This document shows, one piece after another, positions 36,227 to 46,783 of a stretch of 64,000 nucleotides of DNA. Source of the DNA: Cheiracanthium punctorium (Eukaryota; Arthropoda; Arachnida; Araneae; Cheiracanthiidae); assembly GCA_038373885.1 (NCBI GenBank), contig JAWZYV010019586.1, forward strand, positions 248,001 through 312,000, in the 5' to 3' direction. How positions within the stretch are numbered: position 1 is the stretch's first letter; each line of letters begins with the position of its first letter. Below the pieces are notes generated by a model. The model ran no database searches. It was not told the DNA's origin and saw nothing but the letters and a program-made list of their open reading frames with translations. The position numbers and the translations under genes are program-made.

Positions 36227-37002
36227 CTGTAGAAGCTTAAAATTATTCATTCTTTGAAAAAATTAAACAATGACTCTTTTTAACGAAATTATCAAAGGGC
36301 ATAAATTAAAAAAAAAGTAACATATCTAAATACTATATGCGTGAATTCTAGTTTTTTGAATTGAACTCATGTTTATGGGAAATATTATTTTCTCATAACA
36401 TCGAAAATTATTAGTATTTTCTAACAGTCTTTCATAAATTACTGTCTAGACTTTTGCACAATTTACATTTTTCTGAAGTTTAATCCATAGGTATACTAAA
36501 TATTTATCTGAAATACGAAAAATCGGTTTAGCAAACATTCAAAATATATTTTAGAATGTTTTCGGAAGAAAAATAAACTATACCAAACACATCGATTATA
36601 ACACTCTCAGACATTACTTTATTTACTTCCTACAGTACTGCATATGAGTTAATTACTTGCTCGCTCCCATCGTTACAAAGACGCTGCGGCAGTGATTTCC
36701 TTTCCGCACCTACCGTTTCTTCCTAGTATGAGCTTATGAATGATTTCGCTGTAGTCCAGCTTTTGATATAGACTACATAAACTGTTTTATAAATTTTAGC
36801 ATTAATGATAAAAATAATTCAAAATCAACTCCCGTATTAGATTTATTCTTATTTCCTTCATTTCTTTCTAAAGTTTAAATTAAAATAAAGTTTCAAGAGA
36901 GACTAACTAGACATTTACAAAACTTAAATATTATCGAACTTAATTAAATAAATAATTTTGCACTTGTTTTCCTTCCCTACGCCAAAAAATATTTATAGAT
37001 AA

Positions 37003-37480
37003 CTAGCTCCGTATCTGTACTTTGCACGGGAAGAAGCAAATATTTTCCTTTCATAAGATCGTAACTACCTCTAGTAATACAGCATCTCAAAAAAAATCTG
37101 AAACATTTGCATATTTTAAATACGGACTAAAGTGCTATATACTTAAAGCATATCATAATTCATGCTTCGTAACTATATTTTTCTTCCTTAATCAATTAAG
37201 TGAGAAAATGTATAATTATTCATGAATGTGCCGTATTTTTCTTCCTTGTTCCATAAAAAAATTCTTTGAAATCGAAATCTATATTAAAATCGCCTGCTAA
37301 AATTGTTTTACAATCTTCGCCAAGTACAAACTAACTCTGCTTCACCCATTAAAACCGTTTGTAACGTGCATCATAATCCATGAGTGTGCCGTGTTTGTCT
37401 TTCTTGTTCCATAAAACACTTTGCAGACATGAAATCTAAGTTAAAATTGCCCAATCAGGTTAAATCAGGTTTGCCTCAAT
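37003..37480 (-). mobile_element. Helitron-like 3' end with tandem units (partial)
   Basis: On the minus strand the sequence ends CCCGTGCAAAGTACAGATAC then GGAGCTAG|T, similar to Helitron 3' ends. Behind it, GTGCCGT(A/G)TTT...CTTGTTCCATAAAA and AAATCTA(A/T)(A/G)TTAAAAT occur twice with a ~157-bp period (37228 and 37385), like the array in Helitron 1. The 5' end was not located. Confidence 0.5.
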
Positions 37481-38079
37481 ACACACACAATACAACATAC
37501 TAATTTATGAAGAAAAAAAAAGTTTAAAAAGTAACTGTTTATCTTCAAGCTTTAAATTTTGATTTAAAAAATACTGTTTTCAGAAAAGAGGTTTCAGAAA
37601 ATTCCACAAGAATGGGCAAAAAATATTTATTTACTTTTTTCATTCGAATTATTTTGGTGAACTAGAAGTTGTGGAGGCAATAACAACGGGCGCTAGAAAA
37701 AACATTGTACGAAAATAAGTCTACTCTCGATCTATGTAACCTTCATCCACCTAAAATAAATATATTTATATTCAATTTTTATTATACATTCAAATCGAAT
37801 TTCATGCTCTTCTGGAAACGCACGGAAAGTTTTGGAATTCAAAAGATTTCGTTTTGTGTACACAGCCATTCTTATATCCATGCAGACGATTTATTTGTGA
37901 AAAAAAAAATTAATCTGTGTAATCCGGAAAAACTGTTTTAAGGGAATTGGAATGACACTTTCCCTTCAAAGCCTGATGACCGTCATGAATATGACGTCTT
38001 ATCTATAGCAACAGCTCATTTTGACACGCAAATGATTCCCTTTTTTTACTTTCGGAAATAAGCTGAAAATAGCGAAACA

Positions 38080-38275
38080 TCACTTAAAAATTAGAGAAGC
38101 GGTAGATTTTCAGATTTTTAAAGTAGAACAGATTGTTTTTTATATTTTTAAACATAATTATGGGGAATTTCAAGAGGATCGTATAAACGGTGTAGATGTT
38201 AGTACGAATTCTTCTGCTTTTTAATATTTTTGAACTTTTTAATCTTCTTGGGGTAATGGCGGTAAAATATTTACA
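38080..38275. repeat. Dispersed repeat, family R, copy 2
   Basis: ACTTAAAAATTAG(A/G)GAA(A/G)CGG, CAGATTTTTAAAG and a following ATTGTTTT..TATATTTTT stretch are shared, roughly 65-70% by eye, with 54308-54485 and in part with 32505-32665. Limits are approximate and the repeat class is unknown. Confidence 0.5.
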
Positions 38276-38390
38276 TTGAAGTGGTTGCCCGGAAGGTTTA
38301 CACAGTGTGTCAGAGATCAGCGTAAGTATATAGTAGGATTACATTAAAATTTTCTGTCTCATTCTTTCATATCCCGTTTAGGTAAATCTC

Positions 38391-38406
38391 TCTCTCTCTC
38401 TCTCTG
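38391..38406. repeat. (CT)n microsatellite
   Basis: About eight CT units. Confidence 0.85.
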
Positions 38407-39825
38407 TTTACCGTAATAATTACCTGGTGATAATTTAAAAGAGCAACTTACTCCTCCTTCATTTGAAGAAGTAGTCGACTGCATTGGAAAGCTTAGAATT
38501 TATTTTGTTTGACAGAACACGAGTCACAGTACATTTCATGAACTCAATTCAAACTGCAGTACTCAAAGACAATCAGCACATCAGACATTTATGAAAGATG
38601 TTTTTAATTCGATGTTTGCATGAACATGGAACATAGCATTAATTATATTAATTCTATTAATATAGTTCAATAAATGTGCGATTTCATTCATTTTTATGAT
38701 TAATGTTTTATTTTAAAATTCAGTTATTGCTGTAAGTGTAAAAGCTATTATGAAATAATTCACTCATATCATGAAAAACTTAAAATTATCATACTTACAT
38801 AAATTTGCGTTAGTACCGCTAAACCTGTAATAATCAAAATAAATACGAATGTTTCATTTCTACGTCTTTTCATTAATACCCCGTCTTACATCAGTTTCTT
38901 GAAAGACGTATAAATGATATTTCACTGTACCTATATACAAAATAGATTCTAATTACTATTTCGTCCAATGTGAAACTGACATATTTCATAGAGCTAAACG
39001 CACGTTATTCATCAATACGTATGCTAAAATTATATAGGCGTAAAATAGAAAAATTTTAATATAACGCGTTTTAATATGGACTTTATAACATTTAAAACGA
39101 AGAACGTTTTCAGCTGCGTTAAAGAATTTGAATTCTTAAATCTAACCAACTGATAAAAATGCCAATTATATAATAATAATAATGGTGTTTCTTTTTTGGC
39201 TTATGTGTATCATAATTTTTAATTAAAATATCGTCTGCCTACGAAAAAAGAAAAAAAAAACCCGAACAAATTGTGTTAAGATCTTAATTCGTGTATTACG
39301 CTTCGAAGGAAAACGCTCGCAAATCAGGAAACTTTCGCAATGTTACAAGATGAATACAAAGGTAAAGCAATAGGGTTATGACATTTTGTTTGTTGTTGTT
39401 GTTGGCCTGTAGAAAAATGCTGCTAGATAATCCATGATTGAAAAAAACAGTTTTTCTGAAATGAAAAATTCTATATGTGGCAACACAGCACAAACATGGT
39501 TTCTACTAGCCTTAACTTGTATCATGACATCATGATCGTCTGCTATAAGCGTAAAAACATTCACACAGCTACTGACTGAATTCGAGATATTGCTTGAAGA
39601 ATCACCTATTTTACACTCTTTTTTTACCCTCCGCTAAAGAGGGTAATAGTTTTGGGCAGACAAAAAAAGTCGTGGATGATAATTGATAGTAAATAAAATC
39701 TTACAGATCTCACGGAAATTTGAAACACACCAAGATCCGACACATGATTGGAATAATGGATACTTGAAAAATTTCAAAGTAACTTTCAAAGAGTCTATTG
39801 TGGTCAGTTTTTCCATGCCGTCTGT

Positions 39826-39881
39826 ACGTACGTACGTATGTTCGTACGTACGTACGTACGTACGTACGTATGTATGTAACT
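39826..39881. repeat. (CGTA)n microsatellite
   Basis: Alternating CGTA units, slightly interrupted by ATGT. It lies within the TIR element. Confidence 0.9.
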
Positions 39882-40655
39882 CGCATATCTCAAAAACTAT
39901 TGGTCGTAGAATGTTGAGATTTGATATTTAGGATTGTTCTATGATCTAGTTGTGCACCTCCCCTTTTGGTCGCAATCGAGTGTATAGTTTATGTACAGGA
40001 CCGCCCAAAAGATTCGAAATACATTACGCTCTATGGGCCGAAATTCATTAAACTCGCCTAACGCAAAAACTATTAGGCGTAGAATGTCGAAACTTCATAT
40101 TTTGGATAGTTGTAACATCTAGTTGTGCACCTCCCCTATTGGTTCCATTCGACTGGATAGTTTATCTACAGGACCGCCCAAAACATTCGAAATACATTAC
40201 GCTCAATGGGCCGAAATTCATTAAACTCGCATATCTCAAAAACTATTAGGCGTAGAATGTTGAAACTTTATATTTAGGATTGTTGTAACATCTATTTGTG
40301 CACCTCCCGTTTCGGTTCCATTCGACTGGATAGTTTATCAACAGAATGGCCTAACAGATTCGAAATACATTAAGCTCTATGGGCCGACATTCATCAAAGC
40401 GTTTTTTAGAGGTTTTGGGCTATTTCAAACGACGCAGGAGTGATATATGCTGTAAAGAGTTAGAAAATGAATTTCTCCATTAAAAAAGTGTCTTTATCAT
40501 TTACAGTTCTGCTACAGGAACACTCAAAAGATTTCCAATACATTACGGTCAATGGCAATTTTAGGGGCATTCATCCATTTCAAGCACAATACCGTCCTAC
40601 CACATAAGTTAGGTAATGGTCCGACCACGGTCACGTGCCTCCCTCAAGAACTATG

Positions 40656-40685
40656 CCAAAAGTCGCCAAGCTTGGCGACTTTTGG
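40656..40685. repeat. Perfect 30-bp palindrome without loop
   Basis: A 15-bp arm CCAAAAGTCGCCAAG is followed immediately by its exact reverse complement, centred on AAGCTT. It sits inside the TIR element at 39.6-40.8 kb. Confidence 0.92.
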
Positions 40686-40893
40686 TGTACGTGTGTGCAT
40701 ATTTAACTCTCAAATCTGAAAAACTGGAAGAACGGTTGGTTTCTCCCCGTTTGATTTACATGCAAATACATCCTGTACATGGCTGCCAATACAAATTAAA
40801 AGGTTCTGTCAAAAAACCTCTTTAGCGGAGGGGAAACTAATTTCAGCTGAAGGCTGAATATTTTTAAGGAGATTCAGTTAGCACATATTTCAG

Positions 40894-40921
40894 TTTTTTT
40901 TTTTTTTTTTTTTTTTTTTTT
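40894..40921. repeat. Poly-T run
   Basis: A 28-base T run followed by CCCC, about 200 bp before the endonuclease fragment. Together with the poly-A at 41682 it brackets that fragment. Confidence 0.9.
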
Positions 40922-41130
40922 CCCCTTTTAAAAGAGGTCGAAATGAAAGTTTCATCAATATCAAAAAGTTAAGACGGATAGAATTACAGATGCAACAATT
41001 TAAAAATTATTTTACGAAAGTTTTCATGAAAAACTGATCTTTATTAGCACTCGGGTACTATTTCTTCCAAGCACGGGATTTTTATCTACGCGGCGCGCTG
41101 GTCACTTTTCCATTTAATTCGTTTTTTCTG

Positions 41131-41674
41131 CAGAGTGATTTGATATTGCTAACGGAAACATGGACTATCTCTTCAGATGATTTTCAAATACCAGAATTCA
41201 CTTTGGTTGGACGGATAGGCAGTGGTTTCCAAAAACAGAAAGCCATCTGGAGTTATGATTTTTATAAAGAAAAACTTAATGAAACACTTTACCAGTGCCT
41301 ACACGAGCCAGATCAATGGCGTTCAAATGGTCATTGCGCATATTCAAGATAAAGTGAGATTTGCAGTTACATACGCTAGTCCTCGAATTTCTTATGAAGA
41401 TAAATTAGACGCTATATTCGAAAAGTTACTGCAGGAGAATGATTGTAAGACTGTTTTAGTAGGATATTTTAACATAGAATTAAATTTCGATCAAGGATCC
41501 AATTTCGTAACTGAAATGGATGCTTTAGATTTTCCAATACTCACTAATCCAAAACATTTCACCACTAGTGGCCAAACAACTATTGATGAAATTTTTAGCA
41601 ACAAAATTATGCGAACAGGTGTCTACATGAGCACTTACAGTTATCATTTTCCTCTACATGGCAGAATTGATTGA
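41131..41674 (+). pseudogene. Broken endonuclease/exonuclease/phosphatase (EEP) domain from a transposon
   Basis: Two overlapping frames together give most of an EEP nuclease. The first (from about 41131) has SDLILLTETWTISSDDF, with the LTETW motif containing the catalytic Glu. After a frameshift near 41240-41260, the second frame carries SGVMIFIKKN, VTYASPRISYEDKLDAIFEK, TVLVGYFNIELNF, TTIDEIFSN and TYSYHFPL, then TGA. In the family the central motif is GDFN; here Asp is Tyr. SYH replaces the usual SDH, a variant found in some Helentron- or LINE-associated nucleases (from memory). The N-terminus is missing and there is no reverse transcriptase or helicase alongside. The start is preceded by a pyrimidine-rich TTTTTTCTGCAG that resembles a splice acceptor. 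This is dead transposon coding sequence. Confidence 0.8.
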
Positions 41675-41681
41675 ATAGATT

Positions 41682-41707
41682 AAAAAAAAAAAAAAAAAAA
41701 AAAAAAA
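41682..41707. repeat. Poly-A run directly after the EEP fragment
   Basis: About 26 As begin eight bases after the frame's stop codon, followed by a 15-bp inverted repeat (CTGAAATTCTTCCAG at 41708-41722 and its inverse at 41744-41758). The flanking GTGCGTAAATAAAATCTG matches the end of the 57-58 kb repeat (GTGCGTATTTAAAATCTG). Confidence 0.8.
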
Positions 41708-42077
41708 CTGAAATTCTTCCAGCCGAGTGCGTAAATAAAATCTGGAAGAATTTCAGATTTTTTTTAAAAATTTATTTTTAAAGTTCTTAAAAATTTGCAA
41801 ATCATGTTACATAATCAGATCGTTTTGTAAAGGAAAAATTTCTCCCATATCCGATAATACAAATATAGCACTAAATATAATTAACGCCGTTATTACGTAT
41901 TAGATCAGAAAAATGCCAAAACTTGCATAAAACATTACCAAAACTTTTCCAGTTCGAATTTCAAAAAAATCTCTTTAAAATGTGTTAGGGCTAGTCCTAG
42001 TGTACAAATAATTATGCAAAAACTTTGCAGGCTTGGGGCAGCCCGTCTCGGGTCTGCGCGTGAGAGAGAGAGAGACA

Positions 42078-42235
42078 CAGTGGCGTATTTAAAGGGGCTG
42101 CTGGGGGGCCTGGATTGCCTCCAAAAATGTAGCGCAATTATTAAAAAACAGCTTGTTTAAAACATTTATATTAACTCTTTTATAAAACCAAATAGGGCCA
42201 CTCCCCCCAGAAATGGAAATTTATATACGCTACTG
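42078..42235. mobile_element. hAT-type MITE, family D
   Basis: Ends are CAGTGGCGTATTTAAA and the inverse of TTTATATACGCTACTG. G- and C-rich subterminal runs match hAT MITEs. The flanks GAGAGACA and GACAGGCA agree at 6 of 8 positions. Confidence 0.72.
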
Positions 42236-42272
42236 GACAGGCAGGCAAATACCTTAGTTTATTTATTTAGAT

Positions 42273-43131
42273 ATACTAGGGGTCAAGGCACCTAGACTCG
42301 CTACGCTCGCTTTCCGTACGAAGCATTCGGCCCCTAATAAGGCACATTTTCAGCAAACAAAACCCAAAGGTTGGATAAGACAGAATGGTACCGAGCTACA
42401 CATTGCTTGGTTCTTGCATGTTGCTTGGAACATAAAAATTTAAACTTCGCGCTATTTTTAATTATGTGAAACCCATGGAACACCTTGCGTATTAGCCAAT
42501 AATGGCGATTTTGTATAATTTGGCAACTTGCGTATATGTATAGTTAATAATTAGCTCTAAGAAAACAGTACTTCATGTCTTTTCTTTGATAAAAACTACG
42601 GAACAGCTAGGATAGCTTGCCACCCATGGCGACTTTTCATTATTTGGCGATTTACACATGCTCACAACCTTTAATTACTGCTCATGTAAGGTTCCTGGAA
42701 AACCGTTATCCATATTTTCATATACATAATCCTTTTGCAGATTGGCATACTTAGCACCACGAATTATATCATCTGGCCGCGCTGACAAATATCCAAAACG
42801 TACAATAACTGCTATAATGGCATAGTTAACGCCACCAAATATTTCTACTGGTAACAAATACTCCAGCTGGACCGAACCACCTTTTAAATAATCCGCATTT
42901 TAATTATTTTTCATTTTCAAGATATTGGGTTCTTCAAGATATTGGGGGGTTGGAATTTCGCGGTGCAGCTCGGTGTAGATGCCGGTGTAGCTCGGTAGCA
43001 TTTTATCTCATCCAATCTTTGGGTTTTGTTTGCTGAAATTATGCCTTTTTTACGAATAAGCCTTACTTTGGGCCGAATGCCTCATAGAAAAAGCGAGCGT
43101 AGCGAGTCTAGGCGCTTTGGCCCCTAGTATA
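42273..43131. mobile_element. Long-TIR element carrying a protein-like frame
   Basis: Inverted repeats of about 130 bp at roughly 80% identity begin TATACTAGGGG(T/C)CAA and include CCTAGACTCGCTACGCTCGC and CAGCAAACAAAACCCAAAG. The outermost TATA on both sides could be the target duplication. Between the arms lies a minus-strand open frame (42675-42899). The size, long arms and lack of transposase suggest a non-autonomous fold-back-type element. Confidence 0.8.
42675..42899 (-). pseudogene. 74-codon protein-like open frame inside a TIR element
   Basis: The frame is open from 42899 to a TAA at 42675 and has no ATG start. It reads NADYLKGGSVQLEYLLPVEI, then a hydrophobic segment (FGGVNYAIIAVIVRFGYL, a possible membrane span) and a polar tail with RPDDIIRGAKYANLQKDY and ENMDNGFPGTLHEQ. 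The amino-acid composition is far more protein-like than other frames nearby, with balanced G, P, D, N and aromatic residues. It could be a captured exon or processed gene fragment, or the 3' end of the element's own gene. I do not recognise the family. Confidence 0.45.
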
Positions 43132-43621
43132 AACTATAATAAATAACAATTTTTACAATCTTTAGCATATAATGATATAAAAATGAAGTCTCATATTGGA
43201 ATTAAAGCTGTTTTCTTGATCTTTCCAGCATAAATTTAAATAAAATTTTGAAAAAGACTAACATGACTTTTACATAACTTAAAAGCTCTGTTAATGTAAG
43301 TTCTACATTTGCTTTCCTCTTTTACATTTACATTTGCTCTATTTACATTCGCTCTTTTTTTTTCTTTTAATTTTCCAATAAATATTTTACTACGAAAAAA
43401 AAATTAAAGGACGAAAGAAAGAAAGAAAGATGAAGGAAAAAAAATATGTAATCACTTATATAAGTCTTTAGCCATTTAGAAGTGCTAAATAAAATTTCCG
43501 AACGAAAGAAAACTCTGACTAGAATAATTTCACTAACGCATACAATTTACTACTTTCCAACTCTGATTTAAGCATGGTATTTTACGAACCAAACAAATGA
43601 AAAATCGCCCGTAACCATTAG

Positions 43622-43832
43622 GGATGGACGCGAGACGCGAGAATTCTCGCATTGTCTCGCATTCTCGCATTGTCTCGCGAGACGAGACGCGAGACGAGAC
43701 AGGCATTTTTTTTGCGAGACGAGACGCGAGACGAGAAAGAAAATATTTTGCGAGACGAGACGCGAGACGAGACAGAGTCTTGTCTCGCGCGAGATTTCTC
43801 GCGAGAATTCTCGCATTTTTTTCCGTCTCGCA
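43622..43832. repeat. GAGACG array, left arm
   Basis: Short-period GCGAGACGAGAC units are interspersed with GCATTTTTTTTGC and AAGAAAATATTTT and bordered by TTCTCGC motifs on both sides. Arg/Ser-rich open frames on both strands (43533-43950) are products of the repeat and not genes. Confidence 0.9.
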
Positions 43833-44099
43833 TAAATACGATCTGAAAAGCGACAATTTGCCTGAAGCCTCTAGCGTTTAACTTGCGTCTCCTTCGTTTT
43901 CGGTCCTGGTATACTATCAGCACTCTACAATACGCACAAACACGTAACATTTAAAATTAGAACAGACGAGAGATATACAAAACACACAAAAGAGAGGATA
44001 AAGAAAGAGGCGGAAAAAAAAAAGAAAACAGAGAAGAGTTGAAAGAAAAATAATAAGTAAATAGGAAAGGCGGTACGGTATGTTCAAATCTGAAAACTT

Positions 44100-45660
44100 T
44101 TAGACGGGGCCCGGGGCATTAAGTTTGGGGCCCCCCTTACTATCCCCTTTTTTACGCATTAAGCCCCTTTACTGAGCCCCCCTTTTTTAAGCATTTTAAC
44201 CCAGTTTTGACCACTGTTGTACTCGAAAATTGCATTTCAGTTAACTGTAGTTTTTGTACTTTAATCAAATCGTATTTATCACCCCAAAAAAAATATCTCT
44301 AACTGGATATAGTGATAGGCAATTAGGTAATACCTGTATTAAAGAGGAAATTCAGTTTTTTCCCCACAATTACTATTTCAGTACATATGAATTTATAATT
44401 TAGATAATCGGGATATATATATGGGCCCCCTTTTTTCGGACTACCGCCCTCCCCCCTTGCCCTTGTGATAATCGGGTTTCGGGTATATCAGAGAGAGATT
44501 AGAAGTAGAGCAACTTGCATTCGCATTGATGCTTAGTCTGAGTAGGTTGAAATATGGTTGAATATCCTTGGTTGAAATATCCTTGTACCGATATTATCGT
44601 CAAACTTTCCCGCACGTTTCGGCGTGCGTAGGGGGGGGGGGCGCCCACCCTGGTGACAACTTTCTAGGGGCGGTTAAATCCCTATCGTTGGCCTATTTTA
44701 AATAGATTAAAATGACATTTTTTATTCTTATATATTAATATCGGACGGAAAGAAATGCAAGCAATTTTTTTAAAACTATTTCTCTTTTCGTTTATATTAT
44801 CATGTTTTCCCTTCCTTCGGCTTGCAAAACTTTTATAAATTTTTTTCCTCCCCATCATTTTATCTTGCAGTTGGGTTCCTATTCTAAAATTATCTTCGCC
44901 TGTTAGATGTCTTTTCATTTTTTTTTTTTTTTTAAATCCACACTGGATATACATTAGGGGGATTATGGTTTAATTTTTCTGTAAGCAGGGCGAACATAAC
45001 GACTGTAGTACTCTCGCTAAAAATTATTGTGGAAAAGTACAAACGGATAGTCGTCAACAAATTAACTGTTCAGTAATTTAAAATATAAACAAAAAATAAG
45101 TCGTCTATTAACCAACTGAGATACTATAATGAAATTTAAAAATGCACACACGGTAATATTATTGGAAATATTAGGCAAATAATTATAATTATCGTTAATA
45201 TAATCTTGTTTTCATTAATATAAAAATTACACATATTTTAGAGACTTGAAATTGACGTTAAAGTAAATAGTAGAGATTTAATAAAGACGTACTATATCCG
45301 CTTTATTCGTAATATTGCTATTAGGTGTACCGAGAAATAATGTCATTTACAGTAAATTCAAGCAAATAAGTTCTTAATTACCACAAAGCTCTACCTAAAC
45401 ATAGGATTTGTATTTTTTATATTTCAACGCAAGATACGGATTTTATTTTTTTTATTTTTATTTTTTATTTTTTTGAGAGAGAGTTGTCATCGATCCTTTT
45501 TAGAGAACTAATTTCAGAATGAAAATAAATTTATTTTTAGGTATTCGCGGGGGCTGTATTTTACATCAAGAATTTTATCGATATTTATTTTTTTAGAGAG
45601 GAGGGATTTGTGAAAAGAACGTTCTGGTTGCCTACCCCCCCCCTCCCTCTCTTCCGTTCC
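44100..45660. other. Interior of the giant element, unassigned
   Basis: C- and G-rich patches (GGGGCCCGGGGC near 44105, GGGCCCCC near 44424, a poly-G run near 44630) suggest hAT-type debris, but no paired ends were established. The rest is AT-rich with no recognisable coding. Confidence 0.4.
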
Positions 45661-45783
45661 ACAAGTTACGAATATGGATATTATATTATATATACATATG
45701 TATAGATATGCTGGACTTCCATGTGCTTTCTATCACTACAGATTGGTATGTCGATTTTTCAGCGCTTTTTCAATTATTTTGAT

Positions 45784-45952
45784 CAGGGGCGTAGCCAGAA
45801 ATTTTTCATGGGGGGGGGTTACGACTACTACAACTCATATATATGTATACGTGTGTGTGATAATAGAGTGAAGAATGTACATTTTATATGGCAAAAAATT
45901 TCTCATGGGGGGGTTATGACCCCCCTAACCCCCCCCCGTGGCTACGCCCCTG
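45784..45952 (+). mobile_element. hAT-type MITE, family A, copy 3
   Basis: CAGGGGCGTAGCCAGAAATT at the left and GGCTACGCCCCTG at the right, with a perfect duplication ATTTTGAT (45776-45783 and 45953-45960). It is nearly identical to copy 2, so both are probably recent. It lies inside the 43.6-51.0 kb element. Confidence 0.93.
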
Positions 45953-46273
45953 ATTTTGATATCTTATTGTTTTCCTTTTTTCCTTATTTATAGTACGATA
46001 GAGCTTAAAACGTGTGGAGTGAATATCTCTTTTGATATGCCACACAACCGAAACCCTACTATTTTGTTTGTCTTTAATTATAATCTACTGGTTATGGCTC
46101 CTGACAATGGTGCCAGTGGTTATAATTCCCGTTCCATTCTCATTTGGCTGAGCATCTATTTTTTTTTCCACTTGTGGTTTGTAATTCTTGCTTCTGCTGT
46201 TATATATTTTTTCATGCGGGGTGTTGTCATATTTGCAGAATATTTTGTGTTTTACTTATTAGTTATATATATA

Positions 46274-46540
46274 CAGGGTGATTCTCTACTAGACTGCCGA
46301 ACTTGGAGGGGCGTAGGGGGTGCAGAGACGGTTAAGAAAAACATAGTAATATATGGGCGGAAACGTCATCTTCATGTGCCTTTTAATAATACCTTTGGAA
46401 GAAGTGTTGAAGTGTGCGCCTCATTTCTTAACCAAGTTTCATAAACAATGGCTTTCCTCAGACAATTTCATAGATGTAACGAAAGAAACAATTCTGAAAT
46501 AACAATTTTTATCAAGTGCAATCAGTGAAAGAGGGATTAG
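46274..46540 (+). mobile_element. Left half of the 11.9-kb long-TIR family
   Basis: It starts TA|CAGGGTGATTCTCTAC. AAACGTCATCTTCATGTG and TTTGGAAGAAGTGTTGAAGT match the 11870-12665 element (which has TTGGAAGAAGTGTTGAAGTA near 12368). The right half and TIR were not found, so the copy is truncated. Confidence 0.65.
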
Positions 46541-46783
46541 TTTTTGAAAAACCATAGACTTAACAACATTCGACGTCTTTTTACTTTAAAAACCGAATTT
46601 CAGTTTTTCATTTGTTGTCTTCGAAAATCTGTTTTCTTTCTTTTTTTTGTGTGAGTGTGGGGCCCCGACAAAGGGTGGGCAGTCTGCAGGCAGTCGGACA
46701 CCCTGGCCAGTCCGACCCTGGTTTTGACTCTGCGTTGCGTATGCTTGTTTAGTTAATTAGCCAGATGACAAGAAAACGTGCTA

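Larger units (their letters stand above)
39627..40833. mobile_element. TIR element with ~173-bp tandem units and a CGTA microsatellite
   Basis: The left end CCCTCCGCTAAAGAGG equals the inverse of the right end (CCTCTTTAGCGGAGGG) exactly. A (CGTA)n tract at about 39826-39881 is followed by three tandem units of about 173 bp. TCGCATATCTCAAAAACTAT recurs near 39881, 40054 (diverged) and 40227. Each unit contains GTGCACCTCCC, GGACCGCCCAAAA and CGAAATACATTACGCT. A perfect 30-bp palindrome lies at 40656-40685. No target duplication or transposase was seen; the class is unknown. Confidence 0.7.

Noticed and set aside
39826..39881. Repeat array considered as a CRISPR-like structure
   Set aside because: It is a simple CGTA microsatellite in eukaryotic transposon DNA, with no spacers. 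No CRISPR arrays occur in the window.
43533..43950. Overlapping Arg/Ser-rich open frames on both strands, like RS-domain proteins
   Set aside because: They are translations of the GAGACG array in several frames. The same happens at 50726-51024.
45938..46444. A 168-codon hydrophobic frame
   Set aside because: It begins in MITE family A, runs through T-rich DNA and enters the 46.27-kb TIR element. Apparent membrane spans come from T-rich codons.
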